Source: Pedobacter helvus
GTDB taxonomy: Bacteria > Bacteroidota > Bacteroidia > Sphingobacteriales > Sphingobacteriaceae
Direction of reading: 5' to 3'
Assembly (NCBI RefSeq): GCF_005925325.1
Contig: NZ_SRMP01000003.1
Span: 253,210-317,209 of the forward strand
DNA: 64,000 bases
Shown: piece by piece, positions 46,601 to 54,536 of the stretch
How positions within the stretch are numbered: the stretch's first letter is position 1
Layout of the letters: each line of letters starts with the position of its first letter
Notes under the pieces: model-generated
The model's input: only the letters and a program-made list of their open reading frames with translations
Told to the model about the DNA's origin: nothing
Database searches by the model: none
Made by a program: the position numbers and the translations under genes

Positions 46601-47773
46601 CGCTTTATTAAATGAAACGACATAGTTTCCTGACGATGAACAATTCGTAACTGTGTTACGAATTGTATATCTAAATGTATAGCTATTGCCAGGAGCTGAA
46701 TTGAGACCTGTTACAGTGGTTACATTCGATTTAGAAGAGGTAATTACTGGATTTCCTGGGCCGTCTATCTTTACCCACTCCACAACTTCGTTAGCAAAAG
46801 CTGCGGCTGGAGCACTTAATAAAACTGTAGTTCTGCCATCGCAATAAACACTATTATTACCTCCAGCATAGGTAATGTTTTGGTTAGGGTCTCCAACGGT
46901 AATACTTACATCATCAGAACCGTTCACACAAGGACCAGTCACTGTCCATCTGAAGATATAAGTTCCTTTTACTAAACCGCTAACATTGGTTCCATTATTA
47001 TTTGGATTTGCAATGGTTGGATTAGACGGACCGCTTACAAAAGTCCAAGTACCTAACTGACCAGCAGCATCATCCCTACCGGCAGCCGATCCGTTCAAAT
47101 AAGTAGAGTTGGTAATATTGTAACACGAAAGATCTTGATCTAGACCAGCATTTACAGGGGCTGTACCCAAGTTGGTAATGGTTACTTCATCTACCGAAAT
47201 ACAATTGGTACTAGAATTAGTAATGGTATAGGTATATGTAGACTTGCTTGAGCTTGTGCTTACTGGGAAAGTCAATGTCGGATTGGCAATATTTGCGTTA
47301 GAAGGCTCAGGCCCATTACCACTGGTTTTAATCCAACGGCCAATTTCTCCAGGCTTGAGCGGCGAACCAGTCAACTGAACAACGCCCGGACAAACCACTC
47401 GATCTGGACCTGCGTTAGCCACAGTTAAATCAGAAACCGTGTAGGTAACTTCTTGGAAAACCGTCGAACCATCCGCACACTTGGTAGTGGCTCTAAATCT
47501 ATATACCCCTCCCGGGATATAATTGGTTATTTTCGCCTCGCCGGCTGTAGTTGGCGTAATCGTTACCGCCGGGCCACCTACTTGGCTCCAAGTTATGCCA
47601 GATGCACTACTGCCCGTAGACGTAGCCTTCAAATTGAACTGATCACCCGGACAAATAGTAGTATTAGTGCCGGCGTTAACAGAACAGTTTTGAGCAAATG
47701 CTAAAAACGAAGAGAGCAATAAGACTGCGAAAACAATGAAAAAACGAATGCTAAAAAGTAGTTTTTTTATCAT
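34370..47773 (-). CDS. Giant cell-surface protein with PKD-like, DUF7507-like and DUF11 repeats and a T9SS type B sorting domain
   Basis: This 4467-residue protein has a signal peptide (residues 1-28, ending AFA before QNC). About sixteen PKD-like units of 85-95 residues follow (pattern AGADQxxC, GxWxxxSGP, YxFRWT), then two QWQ-type units and two PKD-like units, to about residue 1890. Next are 17 DUF7507-like units of about 120 residues (1895-3990), each with a VKNTGxxxISNVVVNDP and a WTYxGxYTVTQADID block. Three DUF11 units (about 3995-4370) precede a gliding-motility-type C-terminal domain with LLIPNLFTPNGDGNNDAF. That domain sends it through type IX secretion to the surface. It heads an operon with SprF and OmpA genes. 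The role is most likely adhesin-like; no enzyme domain is seen. Confidence 0.93.
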   Translation of the reverse strand: MIKKLLFSIRFFIVFAVLLLSSFLAFAQNCSVNAGTNTTICPGDQFNLKATSTGSSASGITWSQVGGPAVTITPTTAGEAKITNYIPGGVYRFRATTKCADGSTVFQEVTYTVSDLTVANAGPDRVVCPGVVQLTGSPLKPGEIGRWIKTSGNGPEPSNANIANPTLTFPVSTSSSKSTYTYTITNSSTNCISVDEVTITNLGTAPVNAGLDQDLSCYNITNSTYLNGSAAGRDDAAGQLGTWTFVSGPSNPTIANPNNNGTNVSGLVKGTYIFRWTVTGPCVNGSDDVSITVGDPNQNITYAGGNNSVYCDGRTTVLLSAPAAAFANEVVEWVKIDGPGNPVITSSKSNVTTVTGLNSAPGNSYTFRYTIRNTVTNCSSSGNYVVSFNKAPTINISTASPYFAGCGENFAVVNYSVDGGRETKYALVSAPAGSQLQASFGGLNNYVTPPASGQEIRGFDKSGTYILRYRRSTDGGIGGCEDAYAEVKIVISANIQASNAGTSQILNCDVVETDLVGNTPLLGVGRWSQVSGPNQANIADPLDRGSRVTGLVPGKYTFRWLISGGDGNCTNAQSDVDVLVSTATRTASAAGSAQNTCAGIPVILDGNIPVNGNEIGTWTVSPSAGVTFSNIHDPKASATGLQANTTYTFTWTITGACGAASASSVTVTTNNIVAVTQANAGIDQCRATTGQITLAGNAPAASETGLWTLVSGPSSGASFVNANLYNTQVNITQVGNYVFRWSITANGGCSPSTDEVLVTVGTPTVATVGSAIQGCVGSGQITLSGNQPTVGTGTWTQTEGAGGAVITDIHNPTSTVTGLMAGRYKFRWTITGSSCSTSSSAELTVNLSDPAAPAIAGADQTICGVSTTLDATPVSSGTGRWVVVSGPNIPTFASTANPRTSISNLVYGRYELQWITSGGLFCGDNSDNVIITVREAANAGADQNLCNVNSVSLNGNSNSTGTWTATNWPGYPAVTNQPTITTVGSNAAIANVVASGNYTFRYTIADNGTCADVDEVTYNISTPPTIADAGPDQELCEASATPKPFQLAANTPLPGTGTGRWIIEAGSVGGTFTSVNLTTSPTPGPYTSPVNDPNAIFTPSNEGVSLLKWEISNGNCNGMSASSDYVRITMYYPPSIANAGTNQDLNCENSTTLSATVPTRGFGKWTQTAGPAGAIIEYPNASTTKVSGLQVGDYTFTWTVTNGTVCSPSIGNVNVKVNTIPPVTANAGADQTLCFNSATVNTTLAGNAPGAGDTGLWTVQSGTAAAVSFTNASSATTSVSFSQAGTYTLRWTTTKTTGGCTTADDMTVTVVSREEAVIITPNNSEFCWYTPVALDATTTTPNAGTWKAIIKPTGAPDPVFSAPNGNHTEVFGLNVGTYQFSYTTNNGVCGDVNSNIVNIIIRELPTPSAAGVSKTTCYGVNVALAAEAVTVGTGKWTVTDLPPGANNTSYTFSNDASNTSNFKATVAGVYTLTWTTSNGTCTSESTTKVTVQPALAGNQIATPPTQTCSGTNIGTINNIALASGGPGAGYTYQWQSSTNNTTWNDISNATGTSYAPGTLNNTTTADITYYYRRLASAGTCEKLPSNVVNILVRPSIKNNTLNPPTATACFEGAPGTLTGSTPTGGDNTYTYQWQRSLNSTNNADYSNVPDEGGLNDGKHDTYTPASITNAGNTNLVYRYRRIVTSDGCPNTSAVVTFTIYPKPILTSSATATVCSNSLFSYTPTSNVTSGVTFNWTRAAVAGINANAGSGSGSISETLVNNTANPIVVRYVYRLIANSCANPDTYNVDVTVNPSPRGTNATVSSLTCGNSSFTYDLQANVNAVLATSFPSNFTWTVAPNANVTGQASGSGNTINQTLINTSNVAQQVVYTVTPTAQAGAPCAGQPFTVTVTVPVCEGVTITKTTTRTTPITAAGNTIPYTIVVTNTGNAAQHNVVVNDPFLGGVLSNPVKTGGNADNILDKGETWTYTGTYTVTQADLDNYGKPVIGSGKIANTATLATTERPTPQTAGTDVAITANSSFTVAKTSGTTLITEAGQVVPYTITVTNTGNTAISNVVVNDPMLTNITLASGDTNGNGIFERSENTWVFSGSYIVKQSDLDNNGNVTPANGRLKNTVSVSGKGPNGTSLTPVTSVFEIPVSTTAGSFDVKKSSTTTAITKAGQVVPYTITIANTGKTAVSNIQVIDPLLGTITNVGNLFSGDIEPKNNKLDVNETWTYTGSYTVTQTDIDNRGNDATNLDKLLNVAEVRGTYPNGTQEVKNTNRVLIDITPYAAYKIEKTSTETEITKANDLIHYTVKVTNTGDAAISDVVVSDPMVTNLARNSGDTNNNNKLDVNEVWTYTGTYAVKQTDIDGNGNGIAGILRNIATVNGKKPDGTSLNPETATHLIPLKTTTAFNVVKTANRTEVTTAGEQITYTIAVTNTGVTAISNLVVNDPMLSNVPLVNPTKTNGNTDNILDLGEVWTYTGTYTVTQADIDNQGNAYPVGTLTNVVNVTGNKPDGSSAGSVSKILNLPINAAASLVLAKTSDVTTVNKAGDIITYTVTAQNTGKVAIENLLIDDAMLKLKYISGDNGPVNGKLDVGETWTYRGAYTVTQADIDNNGNAIVAGKLVNEVTASGRKPDGSLIPTPTPARNEVTVTPNRGLAIVKATTATSITKVGQVVPYTIRVTNTGTVAVSNVVVNDPLITAAALTLTYGDANANNKLDINETWIYEVNYTVKQSDIDNHGYPTTNSGELVNRATVAGQTPQGAITTVTSNDTRVPLQALAAYSIEKTANKAAILAVGDVVRYTITVKNTGDAAISNVVVNDPMLSNAALANPTDANNKLDVGETWTYQADYIVKQSDIDNNGNTLVKGVLSNTATLSGQAPNNNALPVLSSTRVIPLTTSTSFTVQKTANKANVNKVGDVITYTITVKNTGGTAVTNVVVNDPLTGGIIPTPKSGDDKVGGTIGVLDEGETWIYEVTYTVTQSDIDNHGNSLSGGQSTAKGNILNLVTVTGTKPDGSSAGTITAQNEVPIVPTSSFTLTKTSDRDGSSVTKAGDPVVYTVEVKNTGSVAINSLVVKDPMVSLIYDSGDANNDGKLDVAETWVYKGTYLTTQEDIDRNGNGVTVGKLVNVVAANGRTPNGTPVYISDLTATNSVTITANAAMTVKKATSTKNIRNAGQVVTYAITVANTGTVAIHDVMVNDPLLGGNVTTLYSGDVNGNGIMDVRETWTFTGNYTVTQADIDQYGNPTANSGLLVNTADAAGKLPDNSPITGTSNTVSIPILLEPAYSIEKTSTTTEVTVANQVVPYVITIKNTGNSAIKDVVVNDPMLTNLAYANGDTNSDGKLDVNEVWTYQGSYVVTQGDIDNNGNTVLKGVLSNTASLNGKGMTGIALAPLTSTKIIPLKTSTLFTVTKTSDRDGGSVNKAGDIINYQIKVANTSVTAITKVVVNDPLLGGIMAIPTSGDVANPGVLDVNEIWTYTGSYTVTQADMDRNGNAMANNNVYANGSIINVVNVSGEKPDGTSAGRVTATNVVPIQPAAALNVTKTSDVATVNKAGDIITYTVKVTNAGTVAMNTIMVADPMVNLLYVNGDANNNGKLEVGEEWTYTGKYTVTQADLDNNGNGITAGKLVNEVSVQGRQPNGTLSPTATAIANVDLVKASAMTISKTTTTTQITAAGQLVNYTITIANTGKSAISNVVVNDPLLANLAYNNGDINGNNKLDVNETWTYGGSYIITQADIDQIKNAPVSGQFRNIASVTGTNPDGSAIGPFTSTKDIPVSQIISVDFKKVVTGQVGFIAGQLVNYEIKVINTGNTTLKNIVVKDPNATITSGSPIAQLNPGQTVLVLAQHVLTQADVDAGKVINQAELEGVDPNGDKITKKSDDPSTATPNDPTVVQIVSPGSISLVKKAVLSGDGNTITYSFEVNNPGIVTLSDVTISDPKFSSPIAVVPSVLPPRSKGTATAVYTISAIEKLAGQVSNTAIVTGVMPNGFKVNDISGTNENNNEPTLVVLPKITSKKTVVDANGNGKIEPGEELTYTITISNDGDVNRTNVKVDDVLPAHTSYVNGSASNGGSLNSGKISWTNLTVPAKSSLSVSFKALIDATLPLGLTQIENIASVIDPAKPNEAITPAVSLPTEGKIESSKTVNDNKGNKDGLAQANEILTYSIVLSNKGGSLLTGVQVKDVLPAGLTYVDGSANNGGTYTASANQMAWTIDLAPGTTKTLTFDVKVAADVNAITKITNTASVLSPTGQSLQPSTSLDTDPSADLEITKVLLTPAPVKTGDYVSYQITVKNLGQNKATGVTVTDPLPGTLDIPGDIKQDKGTTNFDRGNKTLSWTIGDLELNEQRTMTFKIRVVAAGSLVNTANVTANQPDLNMANNKMASGGQYIDGPELLIPNLFTPNGDGNNDAFEILGLNQYANNELVIVNRWGNELFRTKNYQNNWTGEGLNEGTYYYLLRVQKNSSSEWITFKGYVTLIRAFKK
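35790..42100 (-). repeat. Tandem DUF7507-like units (17 units of about 120 residues)
   Basis: Each unit starts near a xKT word and TxAGQVVxYTI, has NTGxxxISNxVVNDP, an EF-hand-like loop (DxNxDGxLDxxE) in about the first 15 units, WTYxGxYTVTQADID, then NGNxxxxGxLxNxAxVxGxxPDG. The last two units (about 36120-36480 and 35790-36120) lack the EF-hand loop. Confidence 0.88.
36480..40970 (-). repeat. Higher-order repeat: four-unit block present three times
   Basis: Within the DUF7507-like tract, units 4-15 run in the order A-B-C-D three times. A units begin AYxIEKT (near nt 40965, 39480 and 37968), B units carry KPDG(S/T)SAG, C units contain GKLVNxV and GRxP, D units contain GQ(V/L)V and (A/G)NSG-like words. 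Each block is about 1.49 kb. Matched copies are more alike in protein than in codons. Confidence 0.75.
42100..47690 (-). repeat. Tandem PKD-like units
   Basis: About twenty units, sixteen of the classical NAGxDQxLC...GxWTxxSGP...YTFRWTxT kind, then two with YxYQWQxS and two with CSNSLFSYTPTSNVTSGVTF-type starts. The Cys pairs in the units suggest intra-unit disulfides, as expected outside the cell. Confidence 0.8.
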
Positions 47774-48635
47774 ATGAGGAACTTAAGAATATACAAATCA
47801 AGCCATAACAAATTCTTAGCAAGAAGCATTATTAGGGCATTTAAGTCTGTTTAGATTGCCTTAAGGCATAAGAGAATTGAGCATTAAACAAGAGCGAGAT
47901 AAGCTTTTAGTTGGTAAAAAGCTTGTGAGAGTAGTTAATTTGATTTTTAGCGGCTTCATGGAAAAAAGTAGTTAAGAAAATATTTTAATTAAACGTTACG
48001 GCAATAGACGACAAACAGTGGTGCGGTTGGATTTATGGCTCCGAACTTTTTCGACGCCTCAATATCTAAATCCTAGCTTGATGGCATAAAAATTTCTCAA
48101 GCATATTAGAGAATAAAACATTTCGCGATGAGCCAACATTAACATGAAATTTAGAAACGATTAGATCATCATGAAATCGATAACCACTACATTTTAGAAT
48201 ACTAAAAATGGTTGCAGTTGAAATCGAAAATGAGGTAGATTTTAGAGAAAAAAGTGCATTTAGACTGTTCATGTGCACACAGGATAAACAAAAGATATGC
48301 CAATACATTCCAAATAGGCGTAAACCCTCAACAACGAAGTTTACCTTAAAATAATTTAAAACGTTAAGGGGAAATTTGAGAAACAACCACCATACAAGAG
48401 TAAAAAATTCCACATAAAAACTTCGAAAAATTCCCCAATCGGACAAAAAAATGCAATCAAAAAAATGGCGCAATATTTATGGCGATATCCAAAATATTCA
48501 AAGCATCAATAATAAATCTCAGTTGGTTACCTAGCTAAAAAAAGTATTACTTCTGAGCTAAATTTTGCCACCAAAAATCAAATCTATTTTAACAATTTAA
48601 CCATACAACAACAATACAATGTGTATCTTTGACTA
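47774..48635. other. 862-base AT-rich region without a credible gene, upstream of mfd
   Basis: It lies between the divergent giant gene and mfd. One open frame (48066-48473, minus) is Phe/Leu/Ser-rich with no recognisable domain or start context and is judged spurious. A short plus-strand run ending near 48072 translates to DDKQWCGWIYGSELFRRLNI before a stop and could be a gene relic, but is too short to call. The region should include the promoters of both flanking operons. Confidence 0.5.
48624..48631 (+). promoter_or_regulatory. Bacteroidetes -7 box abutting the mfd start
   Basis: TATCTTTG matches TAnnTTTG exactly and ends four bases before the GTG start at 48636, predicting a leaderless or nearly leaderless mRNA. 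Confidence 0.55.
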
Positions 48636-51600
48636 GTGAACGTTAGAGATTTAATTAATAGATTTAAGACCGACCAACGAGTTCTTGCCATTGCAAAATC
48701 GCTGAACAGCAGCAAGAGCAAAACCCAAATTAAAGGATTGGTGGGTTCTTCTGATGCCGTAATTGCAATTACTACTTACTTTTTACAGCACAAGCCACAA
48801 CTTTTTGTATTGCCCAACCGTGAGGAAGCCGCATACTTTTCTTCCGATTTGGAAAGCATTTTGGGCAAGGAAATTCTATTGTTTCCTTCATCGTTCCGCA
48901 AACCTTTTGAATTTACGCAAGTAGACACATCTAATGTTTTGGCTCGTGCCGAAGTATTGAATGAGTTAAATCATCAATCAGAATACGGACAGATTGTTGT
49001 TACTTATCCTGAGGCATTGGCCGAAAAAGTAATTGACCGTAGCGTACTTGAAAAAAATACTTTAGAAATTAACGTTGGTGCCAAATTAGGCATAGATTTT
49101 ATTAACGAGTTTTTATTCGAATACGATTTTGAACGTTCTGATTTCGTTTACGAACCGGGGCAGTTTTCTATTCGTGGTGGTATTGTAGATATTTTCTCAT
49201 TCTCACATGATTTACCTTATCGTATCGAATTCTTTGGAGACGAGGTAGAAAGTATCCGAACTTTTGAAATTGAAAGTCAGCTTTCGGTAGATGACGTGAA
49301 GAACCTAACCATTGTACCGAACGTACAAGCTAAGTTTTTAACCGAAAGCAATATCAGTTTGCTAGATTATATTGAAAAAGACACTCAACTTTGGTTTAAG
49401 GACGTGGCCTTCACACTTGATGTAGTTAAATCTGGCTATAAAAAAGCAAATGAACTTTGGAAAGCATTATCTGCAGCAGAAAAGCAAGCAAATTCGAATT
49501 GGTTAGATCCAAAATTTGCTTTCTCTGATGAAAAGATGCTAGCGGATTTATTCCAAGATTTCACTTTAGTAGAGTTTGGCAAACAGTTCTTCTATCATAC
49601 AGACAACATATTCAATTTCGATACCAAACCGCAGCCTTCTTTCAATAAGGATTTCAATTTATTGATCCACAACTTTAAGGAGAATGAAAAGCAGGGTGTC
49701 AACAACTTCATCTTTACCAATTCGGCCAAACAGGTAGAGCGTTTGTATGCCATTTTAGATGATATTGATAAAACCGTAAAGTTTATTCCCATCCACGTTC
49801 CATTACGTGAAGGCTTTGTAGATTTCACGCAAAAAGTAGCCTTTTACACCGATCATCAAATTTTTGATCGTTTCTACAAATACCAACTTAAAAAAGGTTA
49901 TCAGCGCAGTCAAGCGATTACACTAAAAGAACTGAGAGATCTAAAGCCAGGTGATTTTGTAACGCACATTGACCACGGTATTGGTAAATATGCAGGTCTT
50001 GAAAAAGTAGAAACCAATGGAAAAATGCAAGAAATGATCCGTTTGGTGTATGCTGATAATGATTTGCTTTACGTGAACATCAACTCCCTAAATCGCATTG
50101 CGAAATATAGCGGTAAGGATGGCACGCCGCCAAAAATGAACAAGCTTGGAACTGAAGCTTGGGACAAGCTAAAAAAAAGCACTAAAAAAAAAGTTAAGGA
50201 CATAGCCCGCGACCTGATTAAACTTTACGCCATGCGTAAGGCGCAGGTGGGTACGGCTTTCGCTCCAGATAGCTATTTAGATACCGAACTGGAAGCTTCG
50301 TTCATTTACGAAGACACCCCAGATCAAATGAAGGCCACTACCGATGTAAAACGGGACATGGAGGCACCCCACCCTATGGATCGTTTGGTTTGTGGCGACG
50401 TGGGCTTTGGTAAAACCGAAGTTGCGCTTCGTGCCGCCTTTAAAGCTGTGGCTAATGGCAAACAGGTAGCGGTGTTGGTACCTACCACCATTTTGGCATT
50501 ACAACATTTTAAAACTTTTTCTTCTAGACTGAAGGACTTTCCTTGTACAGTAGATTATATCAATCGTTTCAAAACATCGAAACAGATCAAAGAAAGTTTG
50601 GAGAAATTAGCGCAAGGTAAAATCGATATCATCATTGGTACACATCGCTTATTAAGCAAGGATGTAAAATTTAAAGATCTCGGCCTAATGGTGATTGACG
50701 AAGAGCAGAAATTTGGCGTAGCCGCAAAGGAAAAATTACGTGCTTTACGTGTAAGTATCGATACTTTAACGCTAACAGCAACACCAATTCCGCGTACTTT
50801 GCACTTTTCTTTGATGGGTGCACGAGATTTGTCGATCATCAATACTCCTCCGCCAAACAGGCAACCGGTAACTACCGAATTGCATGTGTTTAACGATAAG
50901 CTGTTGCAAGAAGCAGTGCAATTTGAGCTAGATCGTGGTGGCCAAGTTTTCTTTGTGCACAACCGAGTACAAGACTTAAAGCAATTAGCGGGGCTGATAC
51001 AAACCTTAGTACCGCAAGCACGTATTGGCATTGCTCATGGGCAATTAGAGGGCGATGCATTAGAAGATGTGATGCTTGATTTTATTAATGGTCAAACAGA
51101 TGTTTTGGTAGCCACTACTATTATCGAAACTGGTTTGGATGTACCGAATGCCAATACGATCATCATTAACCATGCACACATGTTTGGACTGAGCGATTTG
51201 CACCAAATGCGTGGTCGTGTGGGCCGTTCAAACAAAAAAGCATTCTGTTACTTATTAAGTTTACCTTTATCTACCCTAACGGATGAAGCTCGCAAACGTT
51301 TAAGTGCCATCGAAGAGTTTTCTGATTTGGGTAGCGGTTTCAACATCGCTATGCGTGATTTGGATATTCGTGGTAGTGGTAATCTTTTAGGTGGCGAACA
51401 AAGTGGATTTATTGCTGAGATTGGTTTTGAGATGTACAATAAAATCTTGGACGAAGCGATACAGGAATTGAAAGATGATGAGTTCAAAGATTTGTTCAAA
51501 GACCAACCTGAAAGACCTTATGTGAGTTTTACGCAGGTAGATACCGATGTGGAAATGCACATTCCTGATAGCTATATCACCAATATCACAGAGAGATATA

Positions 51601-51968
51601 ACCTTTATACTGAAATATCTAAATTAGAAACCGAGCAGCAGATTAAAGCTTTTGAGCAACGTATGAAAGATCGTTTTGGGCCTGTGCCGTCGCAAGTTTT
51701 AGCGATGCTTAAAGTTGTGCGTTTGCAGTGGATCGCCAAAAGATTAGGTTTCGAAAAAGTGAGCTACAAAAAGAATATTTTGAGAGGTTATTTTGTGAGC
51801 GATAAACAGTCTAAGTTCTTCGATTCGGAGACCTTTAATAGAATTTTAGCTTTTGCGCAAATGCATCCACGTTTGTGTAACTTGAAAGAAGTAAAAAATA
51901 GTCTGCGTATCTCTTTTGATAATATCGGAAATATCGATGAGGCTGTGGAAATGCTGGAAATGATATAA
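48636..51968 (+). CDS. mfd: Transcription-repair coupling factor
   Basis: Mfd releases RNA polymerase stalled at DNA lesions and recruits UvrA. The 1110-residue product has the UvrB-like N-terminal domain (SSDAVIAITTYFL to VYEPGQFSIRGGIVDIF), the CarD-like RNA polymerase-interaction domain near 436 (PGDFVTHIDHGIGKYAGLE), the helicase core with Walker A GDVGFGKTE near 587 and Walker B IDEEQ near 688, and the C-terminal TRCF domain (TERYNLYTEISKLE). The start is a GTG; it lies four bases after a -7 box. The 3' end faces the DUF58 gene across a pair of palindromes. Confidence 0.97.
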   Translation: MNVRDLINRFKTDQRVLAIAKSLNSSKSKTQIKGLVGSSDAVIAITTYFLQHKPQLFVLPNREEAAYFSSDLESILGKEILLFPSSFRKPFEFTQVDTSNVLARAEVLNELNHQSEYGQIVVTYPEALAEKVIDRSVLEKNTLEINVGAKLGIDFINEFLFEYDFERSDFVYEPGQFSIRGGIVDIFSFSHDLPYRIEFFGDEVESIRTFEIESQLSVDDVKNLTIVPNVQAKFLTESNISLLDYIEKDTQLWFKDVAFTLDVVKSGYKKANELWKALSAAEKQANSNWLDPKFAFSDEKMLADLFQDFTLVEFGKQFFYHTDNIFNFDTKPQPSFNKDFNLLIHNFKENEKQGVNNFIFTNSAKQVERLYAILDDIDKTVKFIPIHVPLREGFVDFTQKVAFYTDHQIFDRFYKYQLKKGYQRSQAITLKELRDLKPGDFVTHIDHGIGKYAGLEKVETNGKMQEMIRLVYADNDLLYVNINSLNRIAKYSGKDGTPPKMNKLGTEAWDKLKKSTKKKVKDIARDLIKLYAMRKAQVGTAFAPDSYLDTELEASFIYEDTPDQMKATTDVKRDMEAPHPMDRLVCGDVGFGKTEVALRAAFKAVANGKQVAVLVPTTILALQHFKTFSSRLKDFPCTVDYINRFKTSKQIKESLEKLAQGKIDIIIGTHRLLSKDVKFKDLGLMVIDEEQKFGVAAKEKLRALRVSIDTLTLTATPIPRTLHFSLMGARDLSIINTPPPNRQPVTTELHVFNDKLLQEAVQFELDRGGQVFFVHNRVQDLKQLAGLIQTLVPQARIGIAHGQLEGDALEDVMLDFINGQTDVLVATTIIETGLDVPNANTIIINHAHMFGLSDLHQMRGRVGRSNKKAFCYLLSLPLSTLTDEARKRLSAIEEFSDLGSGFNIAMRDLDIRGSGNLLGGEQSGFIAEIGFEMYNKILDEAIQELKDDEFKDLFKDQPERPYVSFTQVDTDVEMHIPDSYITNITERYNLYTEISKLETEQQIKAFEQRMKDRFGPVPSQVLAMLKVVRLQWIAKRLGFEKVSYKKNILRGYFVSDKQSKFFDSETFNRILAFAQMHPRLCNLKEVKNSLRISFDNIGNIDEAVEMLEMI

Positions 51969-53400
<1,432 letters not shown>

Positions 53401-53507
53401 TATTCTTGGAGCTTAAAGCCTAAAGCGGAAAGCTAAAAGCGATGCCAATTTCATTTTTTAAGTTATGGCGTAAGCTACTTTGAGCCTTAAGCTTTCTACC
53501 TACAACC
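53401..53507. other. Spacer with degenerate AAAGC-type repeats between MoxR and DUF58 genes
   Basis: Words such as GAGCTTAAAGCCTAAAGCGG and an inverted TTGAGCCTTAAGCTTTC make an imperfect palindrome. No gene. It interrupts an otherwise tight cluster. Confidence 0.5.
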
Positions 53508-54485
53508 CTACCTCGGCACCTCTATCTTCTTAATAATTTGAGCAATGATGTCTGCTGTTGTTAAACCTTCCATTTCCTTTTCTGGACTAAGCATTACGCG
53601 ATGCGCCAGTACTGGAGTGGCTACTTTCACCATATCATCTGGTGTTACAAAATCTCTACCAGCCATTGCCGCAATTGCTTTAGCGCTGTTAATCAATGCT
53701 AAAGAAGCCCTTGGCGAAGCACCTAGATACAGCGCCTTATTTTGGCGAGTTTCGTGAACAATCTGTGCTGCATAAGCCAACAATTTAGGTTCTACAAACA
53801 AGGCTTTTATAGTTGCTCTAAGCGCAGTAATTTGCGCAATATCCAACACTGGCTTAACCTCCTCTAATTGGTGATGCGTATCTTGTTGATGTTGTTGCGT
53901 CAAAATCTCAATCTCTTCTTCTAGCGAAGGATATTTAATTTCGACCTTGAACAGAAAACGATCTAACTGCGCTTCGGGCAAACGGTAAGTTCCTTCTTGC
54001 TCTACCGGATTTTGTGTAGCCAAAACCATGAAGGGCTCCTCCAATTTGTAAGTCGTTCCATCAACGGTAACCTGGCGTTCTTCCATAGCTTCGAACAATG
54101 CCGACTGTGTTTTCGCAGGTGCTCGGTTAATTTCATCTACTAGAATGATATTACCGAAAATGGGCCCTTGCCTAAATTGAAACTCTGCGGTTTTAGGACT
54201 GAAAACCGCTGTACCCAATACATCAGAAGGCATTAAATCTGGCGTAAATTGAATACGAGAAAAAGTAGCAGCGATACTTTTAGCAACCAATTTCGCACTC
54301 AAAGTTTTCGCTACGCCCGGCACACCTTCCAACAGTAAATGACCGTTGGCCAATAAACCTGCAATCAGCAAATCAATAGTATCTTGCTGGCCTACTATTA
54401 TCTTTCCCAATTGTTGTCTAATTTGCTCTACCGCTTTACTCAGCTGACTTAAGTCGGTACGTTGGTTAAACATTTCTTGTTCCAT
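53508..54485 (-). CDS. MoxR family AAA ATPase
   Basis: The 325-residue ATPase has Walker A GVPGVAKT at 54-61, Walker B ILVDEINRAPAKTQSALFEA, sensor block MVLATQNPVEQEGTYRLPEA and the C-terminal lid with PRASLALINSAKA. MoxR ATPases act as chaperones that assemble or activate metal or membrane complexes, usually with VWA/DUF58 partners. The ORF is open to a TTG at 54509 inside a repeat; the ATG at 54485 is preferred. Its partner set here is DUF58, DUF4350 and DUF4129 proteins. Confidence 0.92.
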   Translation of the reverse strand: MEQEMFNQRTDLSQLSKAVEQIRQQLGKIIVGQQDTIDLLIAGLLANGHLLLEGVPGVAKTLSAKLVAKSIAATFSRIQFTPDLMPSDVLGTAVFSPKTAEFQFRQGPIFGNIILVDEINRAPAKTQSALFEAMEERQVTVDGTTYKLEEPFMVLATQNPVEQEGTYRLPEAQLDRFLFKVEIKYPSLEEEIEILTQQHQQDTHHQLEEVKPVLDIAQITALRATIKALFVEPKLLAYAAQIVHETRQNKALYLGASPRASLALINSAKAIAAMAGRDFVTPDDMVKVATPVLAHRVMLSPEKEMEGLTTADIIAQIIKKIEVPR

Positions 54486-54497
54486 GTTTATAAATTT

Positions 54498-54525
54498 ATT
54501 AACCCCCAACCCCTAAAGGGGAGTT
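54498..54525. repeat. CCCCTAAAGGGG element between MoxR and DUF4350 genes
   Basis: TTAACCCCCAACCCCTAAAG followed by GGGAGTTAG, same core as 51969-52053. It lies just upstream of the MoxR start and puts in-frame codons before it, which is why the ORF looks longer. Confidence 0.65.
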
Positions 54526-54536
54526 AGCGGTAAAGT

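Noticed and set aside
34370..47773. Many plus-strand open frames antisense to the giant gene
   Set aside because: They repeat with the unit period and mirror the coding strand; none has a domain or a separate promoter.
48066..48473. 135-residue minus-strand open frame upstream of mfd
   Set aside because: Phe/Leu/Ser-rich composition typical of AT-rich non-coding DNA, no signal peptide or domain, no start context or -7 box.
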